NCBI GenBank assembly: GCA_040307715.1
Contig: JAWRJC010000026.1
Coordinates: 1-64,000, forward strand
Direction of reading: 5' to 3'
From: RUG13615 sp040307715
GTDB taxonomy: Bacteria; Bacillota; Clostridia; Peptostreptococcales; Anaerovoracaceae
DNA length: 64,000 nucleotides
Below the pieces are notes generated by a model. It did not search any database. It saw only the letters and a program-made list of their open reading frames with translations, and was not told where the DNA came from. This document shows positions 52,957 through 63,155 of the stretch, one piece after another. How positions within the stretch are numbered: position 1 is the first letter of the stretch; each line of letters begins with the position of its first letter. The position numbers were made by a program, and so were the translations under genes.

Positions 52957-53583
52957 CTACAGCATCTCTTCGATTCTCCGGTAGATGCTGTCTGCCAGCG
53001 GCAGCGCTTTTTCCAGGATCTCCCGTGCACGGGCTTCATACACGGCCGCCTTTTCTTTGTCTTTCAGGCTGCCGAGGTTGATCCGGACATTCAGCCAGGC
53101 GCCCAGCAGTCCCGCCCGGAGCATCAGCGCGGAAACGCCGAGATCGCTGGCCGCCGACTCATTGAATCCGCCGAGAAGACGTTCCGCCAGTCCGAGCGCC
53201 TCATGGCTCATCGCCATGATCGTGAGCGGCGATTCGATACAGGCGGCAAGCCCGTTCTGGATCGCTTCGCTGCGTGCAGTTTTCTCTTCCTCTGTTTCTT
53301 TCGGCATGGAAAAAGCTGCGCTGATCACATTGAATGCCTCGGTATCCCGGTCGACCGCCGCGGTCAGTTCGTCCTTCAGCCGGACCGCTCCGGCCTGCAC
53401 CTCCTCCGCCAATGCCTGACAGTCTTCGTACTTTTTCTTTCCCAATGTCAGCGCGCCGACCATCGCGGTCAGCGCCGCTCCGAGTGCGCCTGCCAGCGCT
53501 GCAGCGGATCCGCCGCCCGGCGCCGGTGCGTCGGAAGCCATGACATCTGCAAATTCTTTCACACGTAACTCAACCAGCTGCAT
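52957..53583 (-). CDS. fchA: Formimidoyltetrahydrofolate cyclodeaminase
   Basis: Converts 5-formimino-THF to 5,10-methenyl-THF and ammonia. The 208-residue all-helical protein has the family N-terminus with VMASDAPAPGGGSAAALAG, in which the PGGGS turn shapes the folate pocket, and GFNESAASDLGVSA further on. In animals this domain is fused to FtcD; here it is a separate protein 17 bases after ftcD. Together with HutHUI and FtcD it completes histidine conversion to glutamate, ammonia and a one-carbon unit. Confidence 0.93.
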   Translation of the reverse strand: MQLVELRVKEFADVMASDAPAPGGGSAAALAGALGAALTAMVGALTLGKKKYEDCQALAEEVQAGAVRLKDELTAAVDRDTEAFNVISAAFSMPKETEEEKTARSEAIQNGLAACIESPLTIMAMSHEALGLAERLLGGFNESAASDLGVSALMLRAGLLGAWLNVRINLGSLKDKEKAAVYEARAREILEKALPLADSIYRRIEEML

Positions 53584-53600
53584 CGTTATCGTCCTTTCTG

Positions 53601-54515
53601 TTACTTCATATCGATCAGATGATACTCGATGACCTGCTCGTGGCAGTCGAAGTTCTCGATCTTCAGATAATACTCAGCACAGTCGATCAGCGCCTTCGCA
53701 GGCGTCATGCCGACGACCTCGCTGCCCAGGATGCGGACGCCGTAGCGGTCTGCCAGCGCGCGGATCATTTCAAACACATAATAGATCGGTGTTCCTTCAC
53801 AGTTCACCATATTCATGGAGACCTGCGCGATATTGCGGTCCTCCAGTTTGACCCCGATGGCCTTGCAGTATTTGAATCCGCCGGACGATCCGCGGATCGC
53901 CTTTGCAATGGCGTTGGCGATCTCAATGTCGTCGGTGTCCAGATTAACGTTATAGGCCACGAGCGGCATACGTGCGCCGATCGCCATGATGCCGGCGGTC
54001 GGGTGGATCTTTCTCTCCCCGAAATCCGGTGCCCAGTCTTCTTCCAGCAGCTTCTGCGGCATGCCTTCGAACTGCCCTTTCCGGCAGGCGGCCAGATTGC
54101 GGCGTTCCGGCCTTGACGCAGAGTCCTCATACAGGAACGACGGGATCGCGAGTTCCTCCCAGACGCGTTTCGCAACGCGTTTGGAAAGCTCTACACACTC
54201 TTCCAGCGTGACATCCTTGCTCTGCGGCACGAACGGCATGACGTCCGTAGCGCCCATGCGGGGGTGCTGGCCCTTATGGAACCGCATATCGATCAGTTCC
54301 GCCGCCTTTTTCGTCAGCTGGAACGCAGCCTCCTCTACCCCTTCGACGCTGCCGAGCATGGTGAAAACAGCCCTGTTGTGATCGCCGTCGCTCTGTACAT
54401 CGAACAACGTGCAGCCGGGCATCGCGTTGGCCAGATCCACAAGCGCCTGGAACTTCTCCGGATCCTGCTCTTTGCTCAAACTGAAATTAGGAATGCATTC
54501 TACGATTTTAGCCAT
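53601..54515 (-). CDS. ftcD: Glutamate formimidoyltransferase
   Basis: Transfers the formimino group of formiminoglutamate to THF, releasing glutamate. The 304-residue protein begins MAKIVECIPNFSLSKEQDPE and contains DHNRAVFTMLG, HPRMGATDVMPFVP and VAYNVNLDTDD, all typical of the formyltransferase domain of FTCD. Its length matches the stand-alone bacterial form without the cyclodeaminase part. AAGGAG precedes the ATG at 54515; the frame extends upstream only through the control region. It is divergent from hutU. Confidence 0.95.
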   Translation of the reverse strand: MAKIVECIPNFSLSKEQDPEKFQALVDLANAMPGCTLFDVQSDGDHNRAVFTMLGSVEGVEEAAFQLTKKAAELIDMRFHKGQHPRMGATDVMPFVPQSKDVTLEECVELSKRVAKRVWEELAIPSFLYEDSASRPERRNLAACRKGQFEGMPQKLLEEDWAPDFGERKIHPTAGIMAIGARMPLVAYNVNLDTDDIEIANAIAKAIRGSSGGFKYCKAIGVKLEDRNIAQVSMNMVNCEGTPIYYVFEMIRALADRYGVRILGSEVVGMTPAKALIDCAEYYLKIENFDCHEQVIEYHLIDMK

Positions 54516-54580
54516 TTTGATACTCCTTATACTAGTGTTTCCGCCGCCGCGGTCAGCTGCCGGACAGCAATGTCCCGTTG

Positions 54581-54606
54581 CGTATCTGCCGCCGCGGCAA
54601 GATACG
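54581..54606 (-). promoter_or_regulatory. Hairpin in the ftcD leader
   Basis: CGTATC-T-TGCCG pairs with CGGCA-GATACG around a short loop, with one bulged base, in the leader about 66 bases before the ftcD start. It may be an RNA control element of the ftcD-fchA transcript. Confidence 0.45.
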
Positions 54607-54617
54607 TTCACAGACGG

Positions 54618-54626
54618 ATTCTATCA
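54618..54626 (-). promoter_or_regulatory. Extended -10 promoter element of ftcD-fchA
   Basis: The minus strand reads TGATAGAAT (TAGAAT at 54618-54623), a TGn-extended -10. Its -35 position would fall at about 54641-54646, at the edge of the operator-like array. Confidence 0.55.
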
Positions 54627-54643
54627 TCAATAAGCCGGTTTTT

Positions 54644-54703
54644 GTTACATTCCGTGAAACTTTTTTTACATTCCATGAAACTTTTTGTTTCACCCCGTGA
54701 AAC
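54644..54703. promoter_or_regulatory. Three tandem operator-like sites in the hut control region
   Basis: Three related 17-bp sites: GTTACATTCCGTGAAAC (54644-54660), TTTACATTCCATGAAAC (54665-54681) and GTTTCACCCCGTGAAAC (54687-54703). The third is a perfect palindrome (7-3-7), and extends to TGTTTCAC-CCC-GTGAAACA. The starts are 21 and 22 bp apart, two helical turns, so all face the same side of the DNA. Site three covers the -35 region of hutU and site one that of ftcD. This is the layout expected for a cooperative regulator of both arms. The protein is not known. Confidence 0.75.
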
Positions 54704-54718
54704 ATATTGCTCCCGATG

Positions 54719-54727
54719 TGGTAAAAT
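54719..54727 (+). promoter_or_regulatory. Extended -10 promoter element of hutUIH
   Basis: TGGTAAAAT (TAAAAT at 54722-54727) is a TGn-extended -10 about 47 bases before the hutU ATG. No good -35 hexamer is present; its position is occupied by operator site three. A small palindrome CAAACACGTTTG (54748-54759) follows in the leader. Confidence 0.6.
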
Positions 54728-54773
54728 CAAATCGTCAAATACATGCACAAACACGTTTGAATGAGGTGCGATT

Positions 54774-56783
54774 ATGAACGAATACATGGACGCTATGACG
54801 ATCAAGCTGGACTATGAACTGCCTTCGTATCCTGCCATGGATCCGCAGTACCGCAGAGCGCCGCGGCGCGAGTCCAAACTGAGCGAAGCGGATAAAGCAC
54901 TGGCTATCAAAAATGCCCTCCGCTATATCCATCCGGATCACCACGAACAGATGGCTGCCGAATTTGCTCGGGAACTGGAGGAGCACGGCCGTATTTACGG
55001 CTACCGGTTCCGTCCGGAAGGAAAACTGTACGGCAAACCGATCGATGAATACAAAGGCGCCTGCATCGAAGGCAAAGCGATCCAGGTCATGATCGACAAC
55101 AACCTGGACTTCGATGTCGCCCTCTATCCCTATGAGCTGACCACATACGGCGAAACCGGCCAGGTCTGCCAGAACTGGATGCAGTACCGCCTGATCAAAA
55201 AGTATCTGGAAGTCATGAAGAACGATCAGACGCTGGTCGTCATGTCCGGCCACCCGCTCGGGCTGTTCCACTCCCACAGACTGGCTCCGCGCGTCATCAT
55301 CACCAACGGCCTCATGGTCGGTACATTCGATGACCAGGCCAACTTCAACCGCGTCGCAGCGTTGGGCGTTGCCAACTACGGCCAGATGACCGCCGGCGGC
55401 TGGATGTACATCGGACCGCAGGGCATCGTCCACGGCACTTTCAACACCCTGCTAAATGCAGGCCGCCTCAAGCTGGGCATCCCCAACGACGGCAACCTCG
55501 CAGGCAAGCTCTTCATCTCCGCCGGTCTTGGCGGCATGAGCGGTGCGCAGGGCAAGGCCGCCGAGATCGCAGGCGCTGCCTCGATCATCGCGGAAGTCGA
55601 CGACTCCCGCATCGAAACCAGATACACACAGGGCTGGGTCTCCCACAGAACAGACTCTGCCGAAGAAGCGCTGGCCATTGCGCAGGAACACCGGAACACC
55701 GGCACCCCCTGCGCAGTCGCGTACCACGGCAACATCGTAGATCTGCTTGAGTACCTCTATGAGAAGGATGTCCACGTCGACCTGATGAGCGACCAGACTT
55801 CCTGCCACGTCCCCTACGACGGCGGCTACTGCCCGCAGGGCCTTACCTTCGAAGAGCGTACCGAAATGCTGGGCAGCGATCCCGAGCGATTCCATGAACT
55901 GGTCGACAAGACCCTGCAGCATCACTATGAGATGATCTGCAAGTTCCACGAAAAAGGCACCTACTTCTTCGACTACGGCAACAGCTTCCTGAAAGCTGTC
56001 TACGACACCGGTGTCAGAAGCATCTGCAAGAACGGCAAGAACGACCTCGACGGCTTTATCTTCCCATCCTACGTCGAAGATATCCTCGGTCCCTGCCTCT
56101 TCGACTACGGCTACGGTCCCTTCCGCTGGTGCTGCCTGTCCCGCGACCCCGAAGATCTGGACAAGACCGACGCCGCTGCTGCGGAATACATCCTTGCACA
56201 CAACAGACGCTATCAGGACTATGACAACTACGTCTGGGTCCGCGATGCGAAGAAGAATAAACTGGTCGTCGGCACCCAGTGCCGCATCCTCTATCAGGAC
56301 GCTCTCGGCCGCATGAACATCGCACTGAAGTTCAACGAGATGGTCAGAAACGGCGAGATCGGTCCGGTCATCCTCGGCCGCGACCATCACGACACCGGCG
56401 GCACCGACGCCCCGTTCCGCGAAACGTCCAATATCAAGGACGGCTCGAACCTCATGGCTGAGATGGCGACCCAGTGCTTCGCCGGCAACGCGGCGCGCGG
56501 CATGAGCTACATCGCCCTGCACAACGGCGGCGGCACTGGTATCGGCAACGCGGTCAACGGCGGCTTCGGCATGGTGCTGGATGGTTCCGAACGCGTCGAT
56601 GACATCCTGAAGATGGCGATGCCGTGGGATACCATGGTCGGCGTTTCCCGCCGCAACTGGGCGCGCAACGAGCATGCGATGGAAGTCGCAGCCGAGTACA
56701 ACAAGATGTATGAAGGCAGCGATCACATCACCCTGCCCTATGTCGCAGACGACGCACTGATCGAGAAAGCGCTGAAAGGCTGA
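54774..56783 (+). CDS. hutU: Urocanate hydratase, long form
   Basis: Second step of histidine degradation: urocanate plus water to imidazolonepropionate, with tightly bound NAD+. The 669-residue protein has MVGTFDDQANFNRVAALGV, the NAD-binding SAGLGGMSGAQGKAAEIAG, QTSCHVPYDGGYCPQG with a conserved cysteine region, and GRDHHDTGGTDAPFRET near the C-terminus. It is about 110 residues longer than the 550-residue enzymes of Bacillus and Pseudomonas; long forms occur in anaerobes. GAGGTG precedes the ATG. It leads the hutU-hutI-hutH operon. Confidence 0.95.
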   Translation: MNEYMDAMTIKLDYELPSYPAMDPQYRRAPRRESKLSEADKALAIKNALRYIHPDHHEQMAAEFARELEEHGRIYGYRFRPEGKLYGKPIDEYKGACIEGKAIQVMIDNNLDFDVALYPYELTTYGETGQVCQNWMQYRLIKKYLEVMKNDQTLVVMSGHPLGLFHSHRLAPRVIITNGLMVGTFDDQANFNRVAALGVANYGQMTAGGWMYIGPQGIVHGTFNTLLNAGRLKLGIPNDGNLAGKLFISAGLGGMSGAQGKAAEIAGAASIIAEVDDSRIETRYTQGWVSHRTDSAEEALAIAQEHRNTGTPCAVAYHGNIVDLLEYLYEKDVHVDLMSDQTSCHVPYDGGYCPQGLTFEERTEMLGSDPERFHELVDKTLQHHYEMICKFHEKGTYFFDYGNSFLKAVYDTGVRSICKNGKNDLDGFIFPSYVEDILGPCLFDYGYGPFRWCCLSRDPEDLDKTDAAAAEYILAHNRRYQDYDNYVWVRDAKKNKLVVGTQCRILYQDALGRMNIALKFNEMVRNGEIGPVILGRDHHDTGGTDAPFRETSNIKDGSNLMAEMATQCFAGNAARGMSYIALHNGGGTGIGNAVNGGFGMVLDGSERVDDILKMAMPWDTMVGVSRRNWARNEHAMEVAAEYNKMYEGSDHITLPYVADDALIEKALKG

Positions 56784-56816
56784 TCTAAAGGATATTGACA
56801 GATACAGGAGGACGAC

Positions 56817-58058
56817 ATGAACAGACTTCTGATTTATAACATCGGTCTGCTGGCGACCCCGCAGGGGACCGGCGCCAGAGCCGGACAGGCCCAAGGTGAG
56901 ATCCTGCTGCAGAAAGATGCCTGGATCCTCGCGGAAGATGGCCTGATCAAAGAAACCGGCACCGGAGACAGCTGGAAGCGCCTGCCGCAGGAAGCGCTCG
57001 ATGTGCTCGACGCGGACGGCAGACTCGTGACTCCCGGCCTTGTCGATGCGCATACACACCTCGTTTTCGGCGGCTGGCGGCAGAATGAACTTGGTCTCAA
57101 ACTCCACGGCGCCACCTATCTGGATATCCTCGAGAGCGGCGGCGGCATCCTGTCGACCGTCCGTGCGACCAGAGAGGCAAGCGAAGAATCGCTCTTCCGG
57201 AAGGCCAGAGCAGCACTCGACGAAATGCTGGCTCTCGGCGTCACCAGCATGGAAGCCAAAAGCGGCTACGGTCTCGACCGCGAGACCGAGCTGAAACAAC
57301 TCCGCGTGATCCGGCGGCTGGCACAGGAACACTGCATGGATGTACGCGCAACGTTCCTCGGCGCCCATGCCCTGCCCGCATCCTACAAAGAAAACCGGGA
57401 AGAGTATGTCCGGTTCATCTGCGAAGAGATGATTCCGGAAGTCGCTGCAGAAGGTCTCGCAGATTACTGCGATGTCTTCTGTGAAAAAGGCGTCTTCACC
57501 GCAGAAGAAAGCCGCCTCATCCTGGAGGCGGGCAAGAAGCACGGCCTTCTTCCGAAGATCCATGCGGATGAGATCGAAGCCATCGGCGGCAGCGAACTGA
57601 CCAGAGATGTGAAAGCGGTCTCCGCGGAGCATCTGATCGTCTGCCGGCCCTCCGGCATCGAAGCCCTTGCAGCAGGCGGTACCATTGCCTGCCTGCTTCC
57701 GGCCACCTCGTTCTACCTCGGCGCGACGTACGCCCCTGCCAGAGAGATGATCGGAGCCGGTGTCCCGGTCGCAGCCGCAACGGACTTCAACCCCGGTTCA
57801 TGTCCGAGCCTGAACATCCAGTTCGTCATGAACCTCGCCTGTCTGAAATACCGGCTCACCCCCGAAGAAATGCTTACAGCCGTCACACTCAATGCGGCAG
57901 CTGCGATCGGGCTGGCCGAAAAAACCGGCACCATCGAACCGGGCAAGCAGGCGGATCTGGTTATCTGGAATGCCCCGGACCTCGACTATCTGGGGTACCG
58001 CATGGGCAGCAACCTCGTCAAAACTGTCATCAAGAACGGAAGTATCGTTCATCAATAA
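56817..58058 (+). CDS. hutI: Imidazolonepropionase
   Basis: Third step: hydrolyses imidazolonepropionate to N-formimino-glutamate. The 413-residue amidohydrolase has the metal-binding VDAHTHLVFGG near residue 80, KSGYGLDRETELKQL, THFLGAHA-like ATFLGAHALPASYKEN, KIHADEIE and the catalytic AATDFNPGSCPSLN. AGGAGG lies nine bases before the ATG. It is 33 bases after hutU and 24 before hutH, so the three are one operon. The size is standard. Confidence 0.96.
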   Translation: MNRLLIYNIGLLATPQGTGARAGQAQGEILLQKDAWILAEDGLIKETGTGDSWKRLPQEALDVLDADGRLVTPGLVDAHTHLVFGGWRQNELGLKLHGATYLDILESGGGILSTVRATREASEESLFRKARAALDEMLALGVTSMEAKSGYGLDRETELKQLRVIRRLAQEHCMDVRATFLGAHALPASYKENREEYVRFICEEMIPEVAAEGLADYCDVFCEKGVFTAEESRLILEAGKKHGLLPKIHADEIEAIGGSELTRDVKAVSAEHLIVCRPSGIEALAAGGTIACLLPATSFYLGATYAPAREMIGAGVPVAAATDFNPGSCPSLNIQFVMNLACLKYRLTPEEMLTAVTLNAAAAIGLAEKTGTIEPGKQADLVIWNAPDLDYLGYRMGSNLVKTVIKNGSIVHQ

Positions 58059-58082
58059 GCGCATTCACTAGGAGGTCAAAGC

Positions 58083-59705
58083 ATGAAGTACAATCCTTCC
58101 AATATTAAAGAAGTCATCCTCGACGGCCGCAGTCTGGTCTTTGAGGAGTTTATTGCGGCAAGCCGCTTCCATGCACCGGTGAAGATCGATCCGGAGGCGC
58201 TTGAGCGCATGCGCAAGTCCAGAGAACTGACGGAGAAGATCCAGAAGTCCGGCAAACCGACCTACGGCATCACGACCGGCTTTGGCGACTTCCAGAAGGT
58301 TGCTGTTCCGGAAGAGATGTCCAACCAGCTCTCCACCAACCTGATCCTCAGCCACTGCACAGCCTGCGGCGAACCGTACGACGATGAGATCGTCCGCGGC
58401 ATCCTGCTGCTGCGCGTCAACAACCTGCTCGTCGGTTTCTCCGGCGTCCGCCCGCTGCTCGCTGAGATCATGGTCGAAATGCTCAACAAGAACGTCCTGC
58501 CGGTGATTCCTGAAAAAGGTTCGCTGGGATCCTCCGGCGACCTCGCTCCGCTGGCACACATGACGCTGCCCATTCTGGGCCTTGGCGAAGCCAAATACCA
58601 GGGCGAAGTCCTGCCCGGTGCCGAAGCGATGAAGCGCGCCGGCATCAGGACCGTCGATACGCTGGTCTGCAAAGAGGGCCTCGGCATGACCAACGGCACC
58701 TGTGCCATGACCGCCTGCGGCGCGCTGGCGCTGTATGACTCCATCTGCGCGGTGGAAATGGCAGATGTCATTGCATCCATGACCTTCGAAGGACTGACAG
58801 GTCTGCGCAACGCGTTCGACCACCGCATCCATGAAGCAAGAGGCCACAAGGGTCAGATCCTCGTGGCAGATAATATGCGCATGCTGCTGGAAGGCTCCGA
58901 GATCCTCGACAACTGCCAGCAGGACCGTGTACAGGACGCGTATGCGCTTCGCTGCATTCCGCAGATCCACGGTGCCGTCCGCGACGCGCTGCAGTTCGTC
59001 ATCCACAAGGTGGACATCGAGATCAATGCTGTTACGGATAACCCGCTGATCTTCCCCGAGGATGAGGCTGTCATCTCCGGCGGCAACTTCCACGGTGAAC
59101 CGATGGCGATCCCGTTCGATCTGCTGGGCATCGCCTGCTCTGAGATCGCCAATATCTCCGAGCGCCGCATCGAGCGCATGGTCAACCCGGCACTCTCCAA
59201 CGGACTCACACCGTTCCTGACCACCGAGCCCGGCGTCAATTCCGGTTACATGATCGTCCAGTACGCGGCAGCTTCCATGGTTTCCGAGAACAAAGTGCTG
59301 GCCCATCCGGCATCCGTCGACTCGATCCCCTCTTCCGCCAACCAGGAAGACATCGTCTCCATGGGTACCACCGCTGCCAGAAAGGCACGCGACATCGTGC
59401 AGAACACCCTGTCTGTCCTCGCACTGGAGCTGCTGACTGCCTGCCAGGCCATTGACATCCGTAAGCGTCTGAACACGCACGGACAGAAACTCAGCCCGTT
59501 CCATCAGCACGTCTACAACATGATCAGAAGAGAAGTGCCCTTCTATGAAGTGGACCGCGAGATCTGGCCTGACATCCGCAAAGCGGAGGCGTTCATCCGC
59601 CGCAAGGACCTGCTCGACCTGATCGACGAATACATGCCGGAGATGCTCGACAACAATGCCTGGGAGCAGTTCCGGGACGAATCCGGCAAACGCAGCGCAG
59701 AATAA
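58083..59705 (+). CDS. hutH: Histidine ammonia-lyase
   Basis: First step: removes ammonia from histidine to give trans-urocanate. The 540-residue protein is a member of the MIO-dependent aromatic lyases. YGITTGFGDF near residue 60 and GSLGSSGDLAPLAHM near residue 142 are the active-site segments; the cofactor-forming triplet is Ser-Ser-Gly here instead of the usual Ala-Ser-Gly. TDNPLIF and the C-terminal SANQEDIVSMG are also present. AGGAGG precedes the ATG. A histidine-specific lyase is supported by the neighbouring hutU and hutI. Confidence 0.93.
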   Translation: MKYNPSNIKEVILDGRSLVFEEFIAASRFHAPVKIDPEALERMRKSRELTEKIQKSGKPTYGITTGFGDFQKVAVPEEMSNQLSTNLILSHCTACGEPYDDEIVRGILLLRVNNLLVGFSGVRPLLAEIMVEMLNKNVLPVIPEKGSLGSSGDLAPLAHMTLPILGLGEAKYQGEVLPGAEAMKRAGIRTVDTLVCKEGLGMTNGTCAMTACGALALYDSICAVEMADVIASMTFEGLTGLRNAFDHRIHEARGHKGQILVADNMRMLLEGSEILDNCQQDRVQDAYALRCIPQIHGAVRDALQFVIHKVDIEINAVTDNPLIFPEDEAVISGGNFHGEPMAIPFDLLGIACSEIANISERRIERMVNPALSNGLTPFLTTEPGVNSGYMIVQYAAASMVSENKVLAHPASVDSIPSSANQEDIVSMGTTAARKARDIVQNTLSVLALELLTACQAIDIRKRLNTHGQKLSPFHQHVYNMIRREVPFYEVDREIWPDIRKAEAFIRRKDLLDLIDEYMPEMLDNNAWEQFRDESGKRSAE

Positions 59706-59749
59706 ACCCGCATGCCCCGCTGAAAAGACCGGAGAAAGCAAAGCAATCA

Positions 59750-59787
59750 AAAGGAGCGATTCCATATCACCGGAATCGCTCCTTTTT
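59750..59787. terminator. Bidirectional terminator between hutH and eno
   Basis: AAGGAGCGATTCC pairs with GGAATCGCTCCTT over 13 bp around ATATCACC, followed by TTTTT on the plus strand and TTTTG on the minus strand. It ends both convergent transcripts. Confidence 0.88.
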
Positions 59788-59824
59788 CTATTATCTGATA
59801 CTGTTCCTGCCCTGATGCGCTGCT

Positions 59825-61156
<1,332 letters not shown>

Positions 61157-61166
61157 TCAGCGATTC

Positions 61167-61913
61167 TCAGAAATCAATAATCTGCATGAACTCATCCGCC
61201 TTCAGGCTCGAGCCGCCGATCAGGCCGCCGTCGATTTCTTCCATTGCCATGAGTTCCGTTGCATTGGCAGGCTTCATGCTGCCGCCGTACTGGATCGTCA
61301 GTTCACAGGCGGCATCATCATCGTACAGTTCAGAGACAACTTCGCGGATATAGCCGCACATCTCGTTGGCCTGTTCCGGTGTCGCTGTACGGCCGGTGCC
61401 GATCGCCCAGACCGGTTCGTACGCGACGACGAGTTTTCTCACGTCATCTGCTGCGATCCCGGCAAGGTCAGCGCGGATCTGCCCGCCGACCACTTCCTTC
61501 TCCCTGCCGGCGTCGCGCTCCTCGAGCACTTCTCCGACACAGAGGATCGGCACGATCGGTCCCTCAAAAAGTTTCTTGAGCTTTTTGTTGACCGTCTCGT
61601 CGGTCTCCGCAAAGTACTGCCGTCTCTCGGAATGGCCGATGATGCAGTAGTCCACGCCGATGTCCTCGAGCATCTTCACCGAAACCTCCCCGGTGAACGC
61701 TCCCTGGTCCTCAAAGTGCGCATTCTGCGCGCCGACTTTGATGTCGGTGCCGGCAAAGGCTTCTTTGAGAATCGCCAGATGGACGAACGGGGCGCAGATG
61801 GCGGTCTTCACGTCCGTGTCCTTGTAGAGGGCCTTGAACTCTTCCGCAAATGCCCTCGCTTCCGCTGCCGTCTTATGCATCTTCCAGTTGCCTGCAATGA
61901 ACGGTATTCTCAT
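61167..61913 (-). CDS. tpiA: Triosephosphate isomerase
   Basis: Interconverts dihydroxyacetone phosphate and glyceraldehyde-3-phosphate. The 248-residue TIM barrel has FIAGNWKMHKT with the catalytic lysine, IIGHSERRQYF with the catalytic histidine, VVAYEPVWAIGTG with the catalytic glutamate, and the phosphate loops IQYGGSMKPAN and LIGGSSLK. It begins directly after the pgk stop codon, so the two are coupled. The size is standard. Confidence 0.98.
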   Translation of the reverse strand: MRIPFIAGNWKMHKTAAEARAFAEEFKALYKDTDVKTAICAPFVHLAILKEAFAGTDIKVGAQNAHFEDQGAFTGEVSVKMLEDIGVDYCIIGHSERRQYFAETDETVNKKLKKLFEGPIVPILCVGEVLEERDAGREKEVVGGQIRADLAGIAADDVRKLVVAYEPVWAIGTGRTATPEQANEMCGYIREVVSELYDDDAACELTIQYGGSMKPANATELMAMEEIDGGLIGGSSLKADEFMQIIDF

Positions 61914-63098
61914 TTATTTATCCTCCAATACTTCTACACCCGGCAGCTTTTTCCCCTCGAGGAATTCGAGGCTTGCCCCGCCGCCGGTAGAGATATGGGT
62001 CATCTGATCCGCAAAGCCGAACTGTTCCACAGCTGCCGCGCTGTCGCCGCCGCCGATCACGGTCACGCCGGGGCAGTCCGCAACAGCCTGTGCGACCTGC
62101 TTTGTACCTTCCGCAAAGTTCTCCATTTCGAACACGCCCATGGGGCCGTTCCAGACGACTGTTCCGGCTTCCCGGATGACTTTGCCGAATGCCTCAATGC
62201 TCTTCGGACCGATGTCCATCCCCATCATGTCTGCAGGAATCGCATCGCGGTCGACGGTGCATGTTTTCGCATCGTTGCTGAATTCATCCGCACAGACAGT
62301 GTCCAGGGGCAGCATCAGGCTGACACCGCTCTCCTTCGCCTGTTCCATCAGTCTGGCGGCGAGTTCGATGCCCGCTTCATCCAGAATGGATTTGCCGATC
62401 TCCAGCCCCATCGCCTTATAGAAGGTGTAGGCCATGCCGCCGCCGATGATGATGGTGTCGACCTTCTTCATCATCTGCTCGACAAGAAGGATTTTATCGG
62501 AAACTTTTGCGCCGCCCATGATCGCCACGAACGGACGGGCGGGATCTTCCACTGCTTCGCCGAGGAACTTGAGTTCCTTCTCGATCAGGAAGCCCGACAC
62601 AGCAGGCATATACTCTGCCAGCCCCGCCGTCGAGCAGTGTGCTCTGTGCGCCGTGCCGAATGCGTCGTTGACGAACAGATCGCCGAGCTGCGCCAGTTCC
62701 TGCGTGAAGTTCGGCGCGTTTTTCGTCTCCTCTTCGCGGAAACGCGTATTCTCGAGCAGCAGGACATCGCCCTCGCCCATCGTCGCGACCGCATCTTTCA
62801 CATTGTCATCCACGACGACATCGGACTGGGCGAACACCACTTTCTTCTCCAGAAGTTCCGCCAAGCGTCTTGCGACCGGTGCCAGCGAGAACTTCGGATC
62901 GGCCTCTCCCTTGGGTCTGCCAAGGTGGCTCATCAGGATGACCTTAGCGCCGTTCTCCATCAGATATTTGATCGTGGGCAGCGCCGCGCGGATCCTGGTG
63001 TCGTTGGTGATCTCGCCGTTCTCCATCGGAACGTTGAAGTCGCATCTCGTCAGGACACGCTTGCCGCGTACATCTACATCTTTTACTGTTTTCTTCAT
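61914..63098 (-). CDS. pgk: Phosphoglycerate kinase
   Basis: Makes ATP from 1,3-bisphosphoglycerate in glycolysis. The 394-residue protein has [19 protein letters not shown] at the substrate-binding N-terminus, [32 protein letters not shown] and the C-terminal [15 protein letters not shown] with nucleotide-binding glycines. AGGAGAAT lies before the ATG. It follows gap by 57 bases that contain a hairpin and abuts tpiA. Confidence 0.98.
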   Translation of the reverse strand: MKKTVKDVDVRGKRVLTRCDFNVPMENGEITNDTRIRAALPTIKYLMENGAKVILMSHLGRPKGEADPKFSLAPVARRLAELLEKKVVFAQSDVVVDDNVKDAVATMGEGDVLLLENTRFREEETKNAPNFTQELAQLGDLFVNDAFGTAHRAHCSTAGLAEYMPAVSGFLIEKELKFLGEAVEDPARPFVAIMGGAKVSDKILLVEQMMKKVDTIIIGGGMAYTFYKAMGLEIGKSILDEAGIELAARLMEQAKESGVSLMLPLDTVCADEFSNDAKTCTVDRDAIPADMMGMDIGPKSIEAFGKVIREAGTVVWNGPMGVFEMENFAEGTKQVAQAVADCPGVTVIGGGDSAAAVEQFGFADQMTHISTGGGASLEFLEGKKLPGVEVLEDK

Positions 63099-63114
63099 CG
63101 TTATTCTCCTGCCT

Positions 63115-63132
63115 GCCCGGCTTTTTCCGGGC
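63115..63132 (-). promoter_or_regulatory. Hairpin in the gap-pgk intergenic region
   Basis: GCCCGG (63115-63120) pairs with CCGGGC (63127-63132) around a six-base loop. With no T-run it is more likely an mRNA processing or stability element than a terminator. Confidence 0.4.
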
Positions 63133-63155
63133 CGGTACCGTTCCAGTGCGGCTGA

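Noticed and set aside
54516..54773. CodY box in the hut control region.
   Set aside because: I looked for AATTTTCWGAAAATT-like sequence and found none; the TGAAAC sites have different symmetry and composition.
55452..57632. A 726-codon open frame on the minus strand opposite hutU and hutI.
   Set aside because: It is the complement of two clearly conserved genes. Long antisense frames are expected in GC-rich DNA with strong third-position bias, and its translation matches no known family and has no ribosome-binding site.
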